Assembly: GCF_936916975.1 (NCBI RefSeq)
Contig: NZ_CAKZGO010000021.1
Coordinates: 124,001-188,000, forward strand
Direction of reading: 5' to 3'
Length of the DNA: 64,000 nt
DNA from: an uncultured Dongia sp.
GTDB taxonomy: Bacteria > Pseudomonadota > Alphaproteobacteria > Dongiales > Dongiaceae
Shown: piece after piece, positions 16,886-24,828 of the stretch
How the letters are laid out: every line of letters starts with the position of its first letter
How positions within the stretch are numbered: the stretch's first letter is position 1
Program-made: the position numbers and the translations under genes
Notes under the pieces: model-generated
The model's database searches: none
What the model was told of the DNA's origin: nothing
Seen by the model: only the letters and a program-made list of their open reading frames with translations

Positions 16886-18067
16886 ATGATGAACATGGTA
16901 GCAGCGAAGCAACAGGCGACAGTGATTGCCGATACCCAGAGTTTAGCCGCCTTTTGCCAGCGGCTCTCGTCGGCGCCCTTTGTCGCCATCGACACCGAAT
17001 TCCTCCGCGACAAGACCTATTGGCCGGTCCTTTGCCTGGTCCAGCTGGCCGGGCCGGACGAGGCCGCGGCGATCGATGCGCTCGCAGAAGGTATTGATCT
17101 TACACCTCTTTTTGAGCTGTTGGCCAATCCGAACGTGATCAAGGTGTTTCACGCCGCCCGCCAGGACGTGGAAATCTTCGTGCGCATGACCGGCAAGGTG
17201 CCGACCCCGTTGGTCGACACCCAGGTTGTCGCCATGGTCTGCGGCTTTGGCGATGCGGCGAGCTACGAGACCCTGGCCACGAAGCTCGCCGGTGCCCGGA
17301 TCGACAAATCGTCGCGCTTTACCGATTGGTCGCACCGGCCGCTGTCGGAAAAGCAGCTGACCTATGCCCTCTCCGACGTTACCTATCTGCGCACGGTCTA
17401 TGAGAAGCTTCACGCCAAGGTGGAGAAATCCGGCCGCGCGCATTGGGTCGAGGACGAGATTGCCATCCTCACCGACCCCAACACCTATCGCGCCGACCCC
17501 AACAATGCCTGGATGCGGCTGAAGACGCGCAGCGACAAGCCGCGGTTCCTGGCCGTCCTCAAGGAGATCGCCGCCTGGCGCGAGCGCGAGGCCCAGGCCC
17601 GCGATCTGCCGCGCAACCGGCTGGTCAAGGACGAGACGCTGCTGGAGATCGCGGCTCATCCGCCACGCGATGTCGACGCCCTGTCACGTTGCCGCGGCCT
17701 GTCGCGCAGCTTTGCCGAGGGGAAGCTCGGCGATGGCATCCTGGCTGCCGTCCTACGCGGTCTGGAAATGCCGGAGAGCGACGCGCCGAAGCTAGATCCC
17801 CGTCCCGACATCCCGCCGGGATTGGGGCCGATCATCGAGCTCTTGCGCGTGCTACTGAAGTTCCATTGCGACGAATATGAAGTTGCGCAGAAGCTGATCG
17901 CGAGCGCCGGCGACCTCGAAGCGCTCGCGGCGTCCGACAATGCTGACGTTCAGGCCCTCAAGGGCTGGCGGCGGGAGATCTTCGGCGAGGAAGCCCTGAA
18001 GCTGAAGCACGGCAAGCTGGCCCTCACCACGGCCGGCAAGAAGGTCAAGGTCATCATCCTCGACTGA
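16886..18067 (+). CDS. rnd: ribonuclease D
   Basis: 393 aa 3'-5' exoribonuclease used in tRNA 3' maturation. DEDD exonuclease motifs are present: FVAIDTEFLRDKTYW, VFHAARQDVEIF and SDVTYLRTVY, followed by an HRDC domain around residues 210-290 (RDLPRNRLVKDETLLEIA). ATG codons at 16886, 16889 and 16895 are close together; the first is used. It is divergent from aspS, and a REP-like palindrome follows its end. Confidence 0.95.
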   Translation: MMNMVAAKQQATVIADTQSLAAFCQRLSSAPFVAIDTEFLRDKTYWPVLCLVQLAGPDEAAAIDALAEGIDLTPLFELLANPNVIKVFHAARQDVEIFVRMTGKVPTPLVDTQVVAMVCGFGDAASYETLATKLAGARIDKSSRFTDWSHRPLSEKQLTYALSDVTYLRTVYEKLHAKVEKSGRAHWVEDEIAILTDPNTYRADPNNAWMRLKTRSDKPRFLAVLKEIAAWREREAQARDLPRNRLVKDETLLEIAAHPPRDVDALSRCRGLSRSFAEGKLGDGILAAVLRGLEMPESDAPKLDPRPDIPPGLGPIIELLRVLLKFHCDEYEVAQKLIASAGDLEALAASDNADVQALKGWRREIFGEEALKLKHGKLALTTAGKKVKVIILD

Positions 18068-18088
18068 CCCATGCGCTTCCGTCAATTC

Positions 18089-18166
18089 GTCATCCCCGGA
18101 CGAAGACCCGGGGATCAATTGGTGCGTTTGAGAGTGTGGATGCCCGGGTCAAGCCCGGGCATGACG
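18089..18166. repeat. REP-like double palindrome, copy 2
   Basis: Two hairpins, GTCATCCCCGG..CCGGGGATC and GTGGATGCCCG..CGGGCATGACG, separated by a short spacer, between the convergent ends of rnd and the HAD phosphatase gene. Same core and arrangement as the copies at 8911 and 24717. In this position it may terminate both transcripts. Confidence 0.78.
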
Positions 18167-18171
18167 TTAGT

Positions 18172-18885
18172 TTAGAGGACGCTTTCCAGCTCGACGATGC
18201 TCTCGACCACGACATCGGCGCCGTGATCCATCAGGATCTCGCGCAGGCTGACACCGGTCAGGACGCCGACCGCCTTCCCTGCCCCGCCAGCGCGTGCCAT
18301 GGCCATATCATGGGGACTGTCCCCCACCACGGCGATCATGGAAGGGCGTAGGTTCACGTGGCGCGCAAAAGCCTCGACCATGCCGCCACCAGGTTTTACG
18401 CCATGGCCGGTATCGAAGCCGCAGATGAAATCCAGCGAGCCGTGAACGCCGAAGCGCGCCATCGATGCGCGCGCCGATTCTTCGCTGTCCATGGTCGCGA
18501 TGCCCAGCGCTAGACCGCGTGCGCGCAAACGGGTGAACAGGACATCGAGATCGGTCACCGGAGTGGCAGCGGTCGCCTGGCGCTTCAGGAACAGCGCGTG
18601 CACGTCGGCATAGACCACATCGTTATCCGTGCGACCGGCGAGGCTCGTCCAGAGGTCAGCGATCTCCCGGTTGCTGCCGGAGGCAATGGGTGAGCCGGGA
18701 ATGTATTTTCCCGTCTCCGGATCCTTGCCGCTTTCCTTGAGGATGTGGCGGGCCTTGGCCGGATCGCCACGCGCGACCAGTAGCGCCGCTTCTTCGGTGA
18801 CAGGCCCCCAGGTCTTGTAGAAATCGAACAGCGTCCCATCCTTGTCGAACAGGATCGCATGGATCTCTTCGGAAATTTGCGGCAC
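18172..18885 (-). CDS. HAD-family phosphatase in the choline uptake operon
   Basis: 237 aa cytoplasmic HAD hydrolase of the phosphoglycolate-phosphatase/beta-phosphoglucomutase-like subfamily. Motif I is ILFDKDGTLFD (Asp14 nucleophile, Asp16 acid-base), motif II and III residues follow in LGIATMDSEESAR and GVKPGGGMVEAF, and motif IV is AVVGDSPHDMAMA. Its start is 3 bases from the choV stop, so it is the last gene of choX-choW-choV. In that setting a phosphorylated choline derivative is a possible substrate, but PchP-type phosphocholine phosphatases are a different subgroup, so this is speculative. Confidence 0.82.
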   Translation of the reverse strand: MPQISEEIHAILFDKDGTLFDFYKTWGPVTEEAALLVARGDPAKARHILKESGKDPETGKYIPGSPIASGSNREIADLWTSLAGRTDNDVVYADVHALFLKRQATAATPVTDLDVLFTRLRARGLALGIATMDSEESARASMARFGVHGSLDFICGFDTGHGVKPGGGMVEAFARHVNLRPSMIAVVGDSPHDMAMARAGGAGKAVGVLTGVSLREILMDHGADVVVESIVELESVL

Positions 18886-18888
18886 GTG

Positions 18889-20130
18889 CTACACCGCGAC
18901 CTTGTCCGGCGGTGAGACATCCACCTTCGCATATTCCGTCTGGCGGAGCATGCCGCGATAGATTTCGTGCTCGCCGACAACGCCCAGCAGGGCACCGTCG
19001 TCGCCCAGCAAAATCATCGGCCGCTTGGTCTGCTGCCGTACCGTGACGGCGGCGCGCATCGGCGTGCGGTCGAGGCCCGTCACCACAGCATTGCTATCGG
19101 CGATGGCGAGTAGATCAAGATCGCTGGAATAGGCCACGAACTCACCCGGGCGACCGTTGACCATGAGGTTGATCGGCTTCCCGGCTTCATCGAGCTGACA
19201 GCGGCAGCGTCCGGCACGGTCGAGCTGGATGAAGCTGGAGCCGGGCTCGCGCACCAGATCGCCCGCCGGGCGCATCAAGGTGCCACCCTTCAGCACGGTG
19301 AGTGGGTTCATCGACGCCACAAACTGGCGGACATAGTCGTTGACCGGATTGAGGATGATCTCCTCCGGCACCGCGAACTGCACGACCTTGCCGGCTTCCA
19401 TGATGGCGATGCGAGTGCCGATCTTGAGCGCTTCGTCGAGATCGTGGCTGACGAAGATGATCGTCTTTTTCAGCTTGCGCTGCAGTTCGATGAGTTCGTC
19501 CTGCAGGTGCTCGCGGATGAGCGGATCCAGCGCCGAGAACGGCTCGTCCATCAGCAGGATCTCGGCTTCGGTCGCAAACGACCGCGCCAGGCCGACGCGC
19601 TGCTGCATGCCGCCGGAAAGTTCATGCGGGAACTTGTTGGCAAACTGGCCAAGGCGCACGAGGGCGATCTTCTCGTCGACGATCCGGTCACGCTCCGCCT
19701 TCGCCATGCCGCGAATGTCCAGACCGAAGCCGACATTGTCGCGCACCGTCAGCCATGGCATCAGCGCAAACTGCTGGAACACCATGGATACGCGGTTTCG
19801 GCGCAAGTCACGCAGCGCTTCTTCGGAACAATTGGCGACATCGACTTCGCCCTTGTCAGTCGCGACCACGACGTGGCCACGGCTAACTTGGTTGAGGCCG
19901 TTGACGCAGCGCAGCAGCGAAGACTTGCCCGAACCGGAAAGTCCCATCAGCACCAGGATTTCACCCTTGTTCACGTAAAGTGAAGCATCGTGAACCGCGA
20001 CCAGTGAACCGGTTTTATCGAGGATATGATCACGTCCCTCACCTTTGTCGAGGAGAGCGATCGCTTCGGGCGCGCGCTGCCCGAAGATGACATCGACATT
20101 CTCAAAACGGACGGCGTTGTTCGTTGACAT
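18889..20130 (-). CDS. choV: choline ABC transporter, ATP-binding protein
   Basis: 413 aa ATPase energising choline (and possibly betaine) import with ChoW and ChoX. Walker A GLSGSGKSS, signature LSGGMQQRVGLAR, Walker B ILLMDEPFSALDP and the switch His in IIFVSHDLDEA are all intact. The N-terminal stretch before the ABC domain (RFENVDVIFGQRAPEAIALL) is characteristic of the ProV/ChoV group, and the C-terminal 100 residues hold CBS-like sequence (RPMILLGDDGALLGVVGEHE), which in relatives senses ionic strength. Lies 14 bases after choW. Confidence 0.93.
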   Translation of the reverse strand: MSTNNAVRFENVDVIFGQRAPEAIALLDKGEGRDHILDKTGSLVAVHDASLYVNKGEILVLMGLSGSGKSSLLRCVNGLNQVSRGHVVVATDKGEVDVANCSEEALRDLRRNRVSMVFQQFALMPWLTVRDNVGFGLDIRGMAKAERDRIVDEKIALVRLGQFANKFPHELSGGMQQRVGLARSFATEAEILLMDEPFSALDPLIREHLQDELIELQRKLKKTIIFVSHDLDEALKIGTRIAIMEAGKVVQFAVPEEIILNPVNDYVRQFVASMNPLTVLKGGTLMRPAGDLVREPGSSFIQLDRAGRCRCQLDEAGKPINLMVNGRPGEFVAYSSDLDLLAIADSNAVVTGLDRTPMRAAVTVRQQTKRPMILLGDDGALLGVVGEHEIYRGMLRQTEYAKVDVSPPDKVAV

Positions 20131-20144
20131 GTTTTACCCCCGCC

Positions 20145-21023
20145 CTATTTCTTCGACGATCTGGAAATGCGGCGCTGCTTCAGCGTCCGATCGAGCACGA
20201 TGGCGAGCACCACGATGGCCAGACCCGCCTCAACGCTTAGGGGCACGTTGCGCTGTGCCAGTGCGCGCATAATCGGCGCCCCCAGGCCGCGTGCGCCGAC
20301 GAGAGCGGCGATCACGACCATCGACAGTGAGAGCATGATGGTCTGGTTGACGCCCGCCATGATGGTCGGCATCGCCGCCGGCAGCTTCACCTTGACCAGC
20401 AATTGCCAACGCGTGCAGCCGAAGCTTTCGCCCGCTTCAACCAGCGGCTTCTGCACCTGGCTGATGCCGAGATAGGTAAGGCGGATCGGCGCCGGCACCA
20501 CGAAGATCACGCTGGCAATGAGGCCCGGCACCGGTCCCAGGCCGAAGAAGATCAGCACGGGCACCAGATAGACGAAGGTCGGCATGGTTTGCATCAGATC
20601 AAGCACAGGGCTGATCATTTGATAGAAGGTTGGACGTCGCGCGGCGATGATGCCGATCGGCACGCCGATCAACAGCGACACTAACGTCGAATAAAGCACG
20701 AGCGACAGAGTCTCGACGGCTTCCTTCCAGAGATCGAAATTGAGGATGAGCAGGAGGCCGAAAAACGTGAAGAGCGACAGCTTCCACGAACGCTGAAGGA
20801 AGTAGGCAATTCCCGTCAGGATCAGGATGAGCAGCAGGGCCGGCATGGCGGCAAGAATGTCGACGGTACCTTCCAGCACAAAACGCAGGCCAGCCGTTAT
20901 GCCGTCGAAGAAACCTTCAAAATTTGTCGTAAGCCAGCCGACGGCCGTCTTGCTCCACTCGCCGATCGGCAGGCGGTTTTCGCGTGCGGAAATCCAGTCG
21001 GCCAGTGTGTTGAGCCATTCCAT
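20145..21023 (-). CDS. choW: choline ABC transporter, permease
   Basis: 292 aa inner-membrane permease with at least six hydrophobic helices (for example PALLLILILTGIAYFL, LVSLLIGVPIGIIAA, GLIASVIFVVPAPIRL) and the EAA loop (EAGESFGCTRWQLLVKVKLP) that docks on ChoV. Arrangement and N-terminal half match the ProW/ChoW group. It is separated from choX by a strong hairpin followed by a T-run, so only a fraction of transcripts probably reach it. It is followed closely by choV. Confidence 0.92.
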   Translation of the reverse strand: MEWLNTLADWISARENRLPIGEWSKTAVGWLTTNFEGFFDGITAGLRFVLEGTVDILAAMPALLLILILTGIAYFLQRSWKLSLFTFFGLLLILNFDLWKEAVETLSLVLYSTLVSLLIGVPIGIIAARRPTFYQMISPVLDLMQTMPTFVYLVPVLIFFGLGPVPGLIASVIFVVPAPIRLTYLGISQVQKPLVEAGESFGCTRWQLLVKVKLPAAMPTIMAGVNQTIMLSLSMVVIAALVGARGLGAPIMRALAQRNVPLSVEAGLAIVVLAIVLDRTLKQRRISRSSKK

Positions 21024-21083
21024 GCCTATTCCCCCAGCAATGTTCGGCGTGCGTCGAAACTCTTAATATGCGGAAGCTTCGGT

Positions 21084-21125
21084 AAAAAATGCGGCCTTGG
21101 CAAGATTCCCCTTCGCCAAGGCCGC
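21084..21125 (-). terminator. internal terminator between choX and choW
   Basis: Read on the minus strand, GCGGCCTTGGC pairs with GCCAAGGCCGC across a 13-base loop and is followed by ATTTTTT. This is a good intrinsic terminator placed 22 bases after the choX stop and before choW. It would make the binding protein far more abundant than permease and ATPase, as in many ABC operons. Confidence 0.85.
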
Positions 21126-21147
21126 GCTTGTTACAGTGTTGGAGCTA

Positions 21148-22092
21148 TCAGAGACCGAGGGCCGTCTTCACCGCCGGCAGGCCGTCCTGACCGTCGAAGG
21201 TCGTGACACCAGCAAGCCAGCTATCGAGAATAGCGGGATTGGCCTTCAGCCATTCCGTGGCTGCCGTTTCGCCGTCCTTGCCCGCCAGGATGGCTTCCAT
21301 GATGGCGCCTTCCTGCTCGAGCGTGAACTTCAGGTTCTTCAGGAGCGCGCCGACATTCGGGCATTCTTCCGAATAGCCAGCACGGGTCACGGTGTAAATG
21401 GTAGCGGGGCCGAAGCCATCAGCTTCGAAGCCGGTCAGGTAATGGAGCGGCATCTTGCCCATGATGGGATGCGGGGTCCAGGCGAGAAAGGCCACATACT
21501 CGTTGTTCTTGATGGCCTTTTCGGCCTGAACGAGCATGCCCTGCTCCGACGACTCAACCAATTCCCAGCCGTCGAGGCCGTTGGCCGGATCTTCGATCTT
21601 GCCCTGGACGATGCGGTTGCCGTCATTGCCGGGTTCGATGCCGTAGAACTTGCCGTCGAACTTTTCGGTGTTGGCACCGCCGAGGTCCTTGAGGTCCTTC
21701 ACGCCGGCGTCGGCGACATAGGTCGGGACGACGGGGCCGTAGCCGGCACCTTCGAGATTGGCGCCGAGGGAAATGACCGACTTGTCTTCGAGGAACGGGG
21801 TGATTTCAGCCGACTGGCTGGGCATCCAGTTGTCGAGGAAAACGTCGACGTCCTTGTTCTTCATGCCTTCCAGGATGATCGGAAAGCCGAGCACGTCCAT
21901 CTGCGCGGTGTAGCCGAGCGGCTTCACAACCGTCGAGAACAGACCATTGATCGCATCATTGTCGGTCCAGCCCACGCTGGGGACCCGGATCGTTTTGCAG
22001 CTGTCGGCTTCCGCCGCCTGCGCGCCAGACTGAGCCGCAACCATGGCCACCAGCGACATGGCCGACGCGGCCAGAAGTTTACGCATAGACAT
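21148..22092 (-). CDS. choX: choline-binding periplasmic protein
   Basis: 314 aa periplasmic substrate-binding protein of the OpuAC/ChoX type that delivers choline to ChoWV. The N-terminus is a clear signal peptide (RKLLAASAMSLVAMVAAQ with cleavage after AQA around residue 27). The mature part has VGWTDNDAINGLFSTVVK, the DVFLDNWMPS segment and AFLAWTPHPIM, whose aromatic residues would form the quaternary-amine box. ATG 22092 with GGGAG nine bases upstream fits; the open frame reaches 22299 but would bury the signal peptide. First gene of the choXWV-HAD unit. Confidence 0.93.
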   Translation of the reverse strand: MSMRKLLAASAMSLVAMVAAQSGAQAAEADSCKTIRVPSVGWTDNDAINGLFSTVVKPLGYTAQMDVLGFPIILEGMKNKDVDVFLDNWMPSQSAEITPFLEDKSVISLGANLEGAGYGPVVPTYVADAGVKDLKDLGGANTEKFDGKFYGIEPGNDGNRIVQGKIEDPANGLDGWELVESSEQGMLVQAEKAIKNNEYVAFLAWTPHPIMGKMPLHYLTGFEADGFGPATIYTVTRAGYSEECPNVGALLKNLKFTLEQEGAIMEAILAGKDGETAATEWLKANPAILDSWLAGVTTFDGQDGLPAVKTALGL

Positions 22093-22443
22093 CGATGAAT
22101 CTCCCATTTGAGTTGCCATCCCGTTCGCCTGCCCCAGGCTTTCTTGTCGTTCTACGCCCGGTCGATCTTGTGCCGCGCTTAAAGGCGACTTCAAAGTTAG
22201 GGGCAAATTGGCAAAAAAGTTTCGCCAGGGCGCCATATTATCGTCGCTATACGGCAATTCCCAATGTTTTTTTTGATTGATCGTCCAATATAAAACCATC
22301 AGGATGCCTCGCCCGATACCCGTCCTGGGTGTCGCTGAGAGGTTTCAGCGGCCGGTCCGGACGGGCACGGCCTGATTGAGAGTGTGGGGCGCGCTGCCGG
22401 GGCCGGCAAGAGGGACCCGGATCAAAGTTCCGCGAGGAAGGCG
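22093..22443. promoter_or_regulatory. choX/betI divergent control region
   Basis: 351 bases without a gene. For choX on the minus strand, TTGGGA (plus positions 22259-22264) and GATAAT (22237-22242) form a fair sigma70 promoter with a 16-base spacer, giving a leader of about 140 bases. A BetI-type operator lies at 22276-22289 just upstream of that -35, and a T8 tract at 22267-22274 adjoins it. The part nearest betI (22300-22443) is GC-rich and shows nothing I recognise apart from a GAGGAAGG ribosome site before betI. Confidence 0.6.
22276..22289. promoter_or_regulatory. BetI operator
   Basis: ATTGATCGTCCAAT, an interrupted palindrome (ATTG..CAAT), closely resembles the ATTGA-CGT-CAAT consensus of BetI sites. 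It lies between choX and betI, next to the predicted choX promoter, so BetI would repress choline uptake (and probably betI-betA) until choline is present. Confidence 0.6.
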
Positions 22444-23028
22444 ATGCCAAAAGTCGGTATGGAGGAAATCAGGCGGCGCCAGTTGATCGATGCGACCATC
22501 GCCTCGATCCATGAAATCGGCTTTGCCGAGTCCAGCCTGTCGCGCATTTCCGCCAAAGCCGGCGTCTCCACCGGGATCGTGCATCACTACTTCCGGAACA
22601 AGGCCGACCTCCTCGAGGCGACGCTGCGGCAGCTGGCCGATCGACTGCGGGATTCAGTGATCGCGCGGCTGGAACAGGCAAAGTCGCCGGTCGAGCGCTT
22701 GCTCGCCGTCATCGACGGCAATATCGGACCGGACCAGTTCACGCCGCAAGGCGTCTCGGCCTGGCTTGCCTTCTGGGCGCAGGTGCCCAAGAACGAAAAA
22801 CTGGCGCGGGTGCAGCACATCATCATCTCGCGCCTCGATGACAATCTGGTCCATGCCCTGAAGCTGATGGGCAGGCGCGATGCCAACGATATCGCGCGCG
22901 TGACATCAGCCCTCATCGACGGCCTGTGGCTGCGCGCGGCCCTCTCCGCCAACGGGCCCGACCCGCGCGATGCGCGCCGGCTGGTGCTGGATTACCTCAA
23001 TGCCAAACTCGATTTGAAGCTGGGATGA
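22444..23028 (+). CDS. betI: TetR-family repressor BetI
   Basis: 194 aa. N-terminal TetR helix-turn-helix (RISAKAGVSTGIVHHYFRNK) with the characteristic BetI opening VGMEEIRRRQLIDATI; the C-terminal domain binds choline in known BetI proteins. ATG 22444 follows GAGGAAGGCG; the frame is open from 22384 but those codons do not match the family. The stop lies 4 bases before betA, so they are an operon, divergent from choXWV. Confidence 0.93.
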   Translation: MPKVGMEEIRRRQLIDATIASIHEIGFAESSLSRISAKAGVSTGIVHHYFRNKADLLEATLRQLADRLRDSVIARLEQAKSPVERLLAVIDGNIGPDQFTPQGVSAWLAFWAQVPKNEKLARVQHIIISRLDDNLVHALKLMGRRDANDIARVTSALIDGLWLRAALSANGPDPRDARRLVLDYLNAKLDLKLG

Positions 23029-23032
23029 CAAA

Positions 23033-24700
23033 ATGAAATTCGATGCGACCTTCGACTATCTCATCGTCGGCGCCGGCTCAGCCGGCTGCGCGCTGACCAA
23101 CCGTCTCAGCGAAGATCCCAGCATCAAGGTCTGCGTGCTGGAAGCCGGTCCCAAGGATCATTGGTGGAACTGGCAGATCCATATGCCGGCGGCCTTGATG
23201 TATAATCTCTGTCACGAGCGCTATAATTGGTACTACCACACCGAACCGCAGCCGTTCATGGACAACCGCGTCATGTACTGGCCCCGCGGCCGCGTGCTGG
23301 GCGGGTCATCCTCATTGAATGCGATGGTCTATATCCGCGGCCATGCGCTGGATTACGATCGCTGGGCGTTCAAGGAGAATTGCCCCGGCTGGTCGTATCA
23401 GGAGATCCTGCCCTATTTCAAACGCGCCGAGACGCGGGAAGCCGGCGGCGACGAATATCACGGTGATAGCGGGCCGCTCAACGTCCATACGGGCGACCAG
23501 CAGAATCCGCTGTTCGAGGCCTTCATCGAAGCAGCCCAGCAGGCCGGTTATCCCTATACCAAGGATATGAATGGCTATCAGCAGGAAGGCGTCGGCCGGA
23601 TGGACATGACCATCAAGAATGGTCGCCGCTGGTCCGCAGCACAAGCCTATCTGCGCACCGCCGAGAAACGGCAGAACGTCACGGTCGAGACGCGCGCCCT
23701 CACCACCCGCATCATCCTGGAAGGCAAGCGCGCCGTCGGCGTCGAATTCGTGCAGGATGGACAGGTCAAACGCTATCGCGCCGAGCGTGAAGTCATCTGC
23801 TCCGGCGGTGCCATCAACTCGCCGCAGTTGCTGATGTTGTCCGGTATCGGCCCGGCCGATCATCTGCGCGAGGTCGGCGTCGAGGTGAAACATGATCTGC
23901 CGGGTGTCGGGCAGAACCTGCAGGAACATCTCGAGATGTACATCCAGCAGCAATGCATCCAGCCAATCACCCTCTACAAATACACCAAGCCGGTGCCAAT
24001 GGCCTTGGCCGGCATGCGCTGGTTCATGGACCATAAGGGTGTCTGCGCCTCGGCGCAGTTGGAAGCCGGCGGCTTCATCCGGTCATCGCCGGGGTTCGAG
24101 CATCCCAACCTGCAGTTCCATTTCCTGCCGTCGACGGTCAACGATCACGGCCGCAAGAACGGCACCAGCCATGCCTATCAGGTTCATATCGGCAATATGC
24201 GCCAGGAGGCGCGCGGCTGGATCAAACTGAAATCGACCAACCCCAAAGATCATCCACGCATCCAGCCGTTCTATCTGCAGACCGAGAACGACCGGCGAGA
24301 ATTCCGCGACGCCGTCAAGCTGACCCGCGAGATCTTCGCCCAGAAGGCATTCGACCAGTATCGCGGGCCGGAGATCAACCCCGGTGACAATGTGCGCACC
24401 GATGAGGAGATCGATGCGTTCATCCGTCGCCGCGGCGACAGCGCCTATCACCCCTCCTGCTCCTGCAAGATGGGGACGGATGAGATGGCCGTGGTCGATC
24501 CGCAGGCGCGCGTCCACGGCATTGAAGGTTTGCGGGTTGCCGATGCATCGATCATGCCCTCGATCGTCAGCGGCAATCTCAATGCACCGACCATCATGAT
24601 GGCTGAGAAGTGCAGCGACATGATCCTGGGGCGGCGTCCCCTGCCCCCGGCCAATGCGCCGGTCTATGCCTCGGCTAACTGGCAGACTGCGCAGCGTTAG
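23033..24700 (+). CDS. betA: choline dehydrogenase
   Basis: 555 aa FAD enzyme of the GMC oxidoreductase family, membrane-associated in relatives, oxidising choline to betaine aldehyde and possibly further to betaine. The N-terminal ADP-binding loop YLIVGAGSAGCALTNRL, the GMC signature PRGRVLGGSSSLNAMVYIRG, and the C-terminal active-site region YHPSCSCKMG and VSGNLNAPTIMMAEK are intact. Follows betI by 4 bases. The usual partner betB (betaine aldehyde dehydrogenase) is absent from this locus. A REP-like palindrome follows. Confidence 0.95.
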   Translation: MKFDATFDYLIVGAGSAGCALTNRLSEDPSIKVCVLEAGPKDHWWNWQIHMPAALMYNLCHERYNWYYHTEPQPFMDNRVMYWPRGRVLGGSSSLNAMVYIRGHALDYDRWAFKENCPGWSYQEILPYFKRAETREAGGDEYHGDSGPLNVHTGDQQNPLFEAFIEAAQQAGYPYTKDMNGYQQEGVGRMDMTIKNGRRWSAAQAYLRTAEKRQNVTVETRALTTRIILEGKRAVGVEFVQDGQVKRYRAEREVICSGGAINSPQLLMLSGIGPADHLREVGVEVKHDLPGVGQNLQEHLEMYIQQQCIQPITLYKYTKPVPMALAGMRWFMDHKGVCASAQLEAGGFIRSSPGFEHPNLQFHFLPSTVNDHGRKNGTSHAYQVHIGNMRQEARGWIKLKSTNPKDHPRIQPFYLQTENDRREFRDAVKLTREIFAQKAFDQYRGPEINPGDNVRTDEEIDAFIRRRGDSAYHPSCSCKMGTDEMAVVDPQARVHGIEGLRVADASIMPSIVSGNLNAPTIMMAEKCSDMILGRRPLPPANAPVYASANWQTAQR

Positions 24701-24716
24701 AAAGAATTAGGCAATT

Positions 24717-24817
24717 GTCATCCCCGCGCCAGTCGGCGAATGCCGACATGCGTCGGCGGCGGGGATCCATCTATCAAGCATTCCGATCCATAGATTCCCG
24801 CTTTCGCGGGAATGACA
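24717..24817. repeat. REP-like double palindrome, copy 3
   Basis: Begins GTCATCCCCGCGCC, contains an inner hairpin (GTCGGC..GCCGAC region), GGCGGGGATCC, and ends with a second hairpin ATTCCCGC..GCGGGAATGAC. Longer and more diverged than the copies at 8911 and 18089, but with the same outer GTCAT..ATGAC ends. Lies between the convergent ends of betA and the MFS gene. Confidence 0.75.
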
Positions 24818-24828
24818 ATGGAAAAGAT

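Noticed and set aside
8911-24817. GTCATSCCCG repeats as a CRISPR remnant
   Set aside because: Copies are many kilobases apart, are themselves palindromic and have no regular spacers or cas genes.
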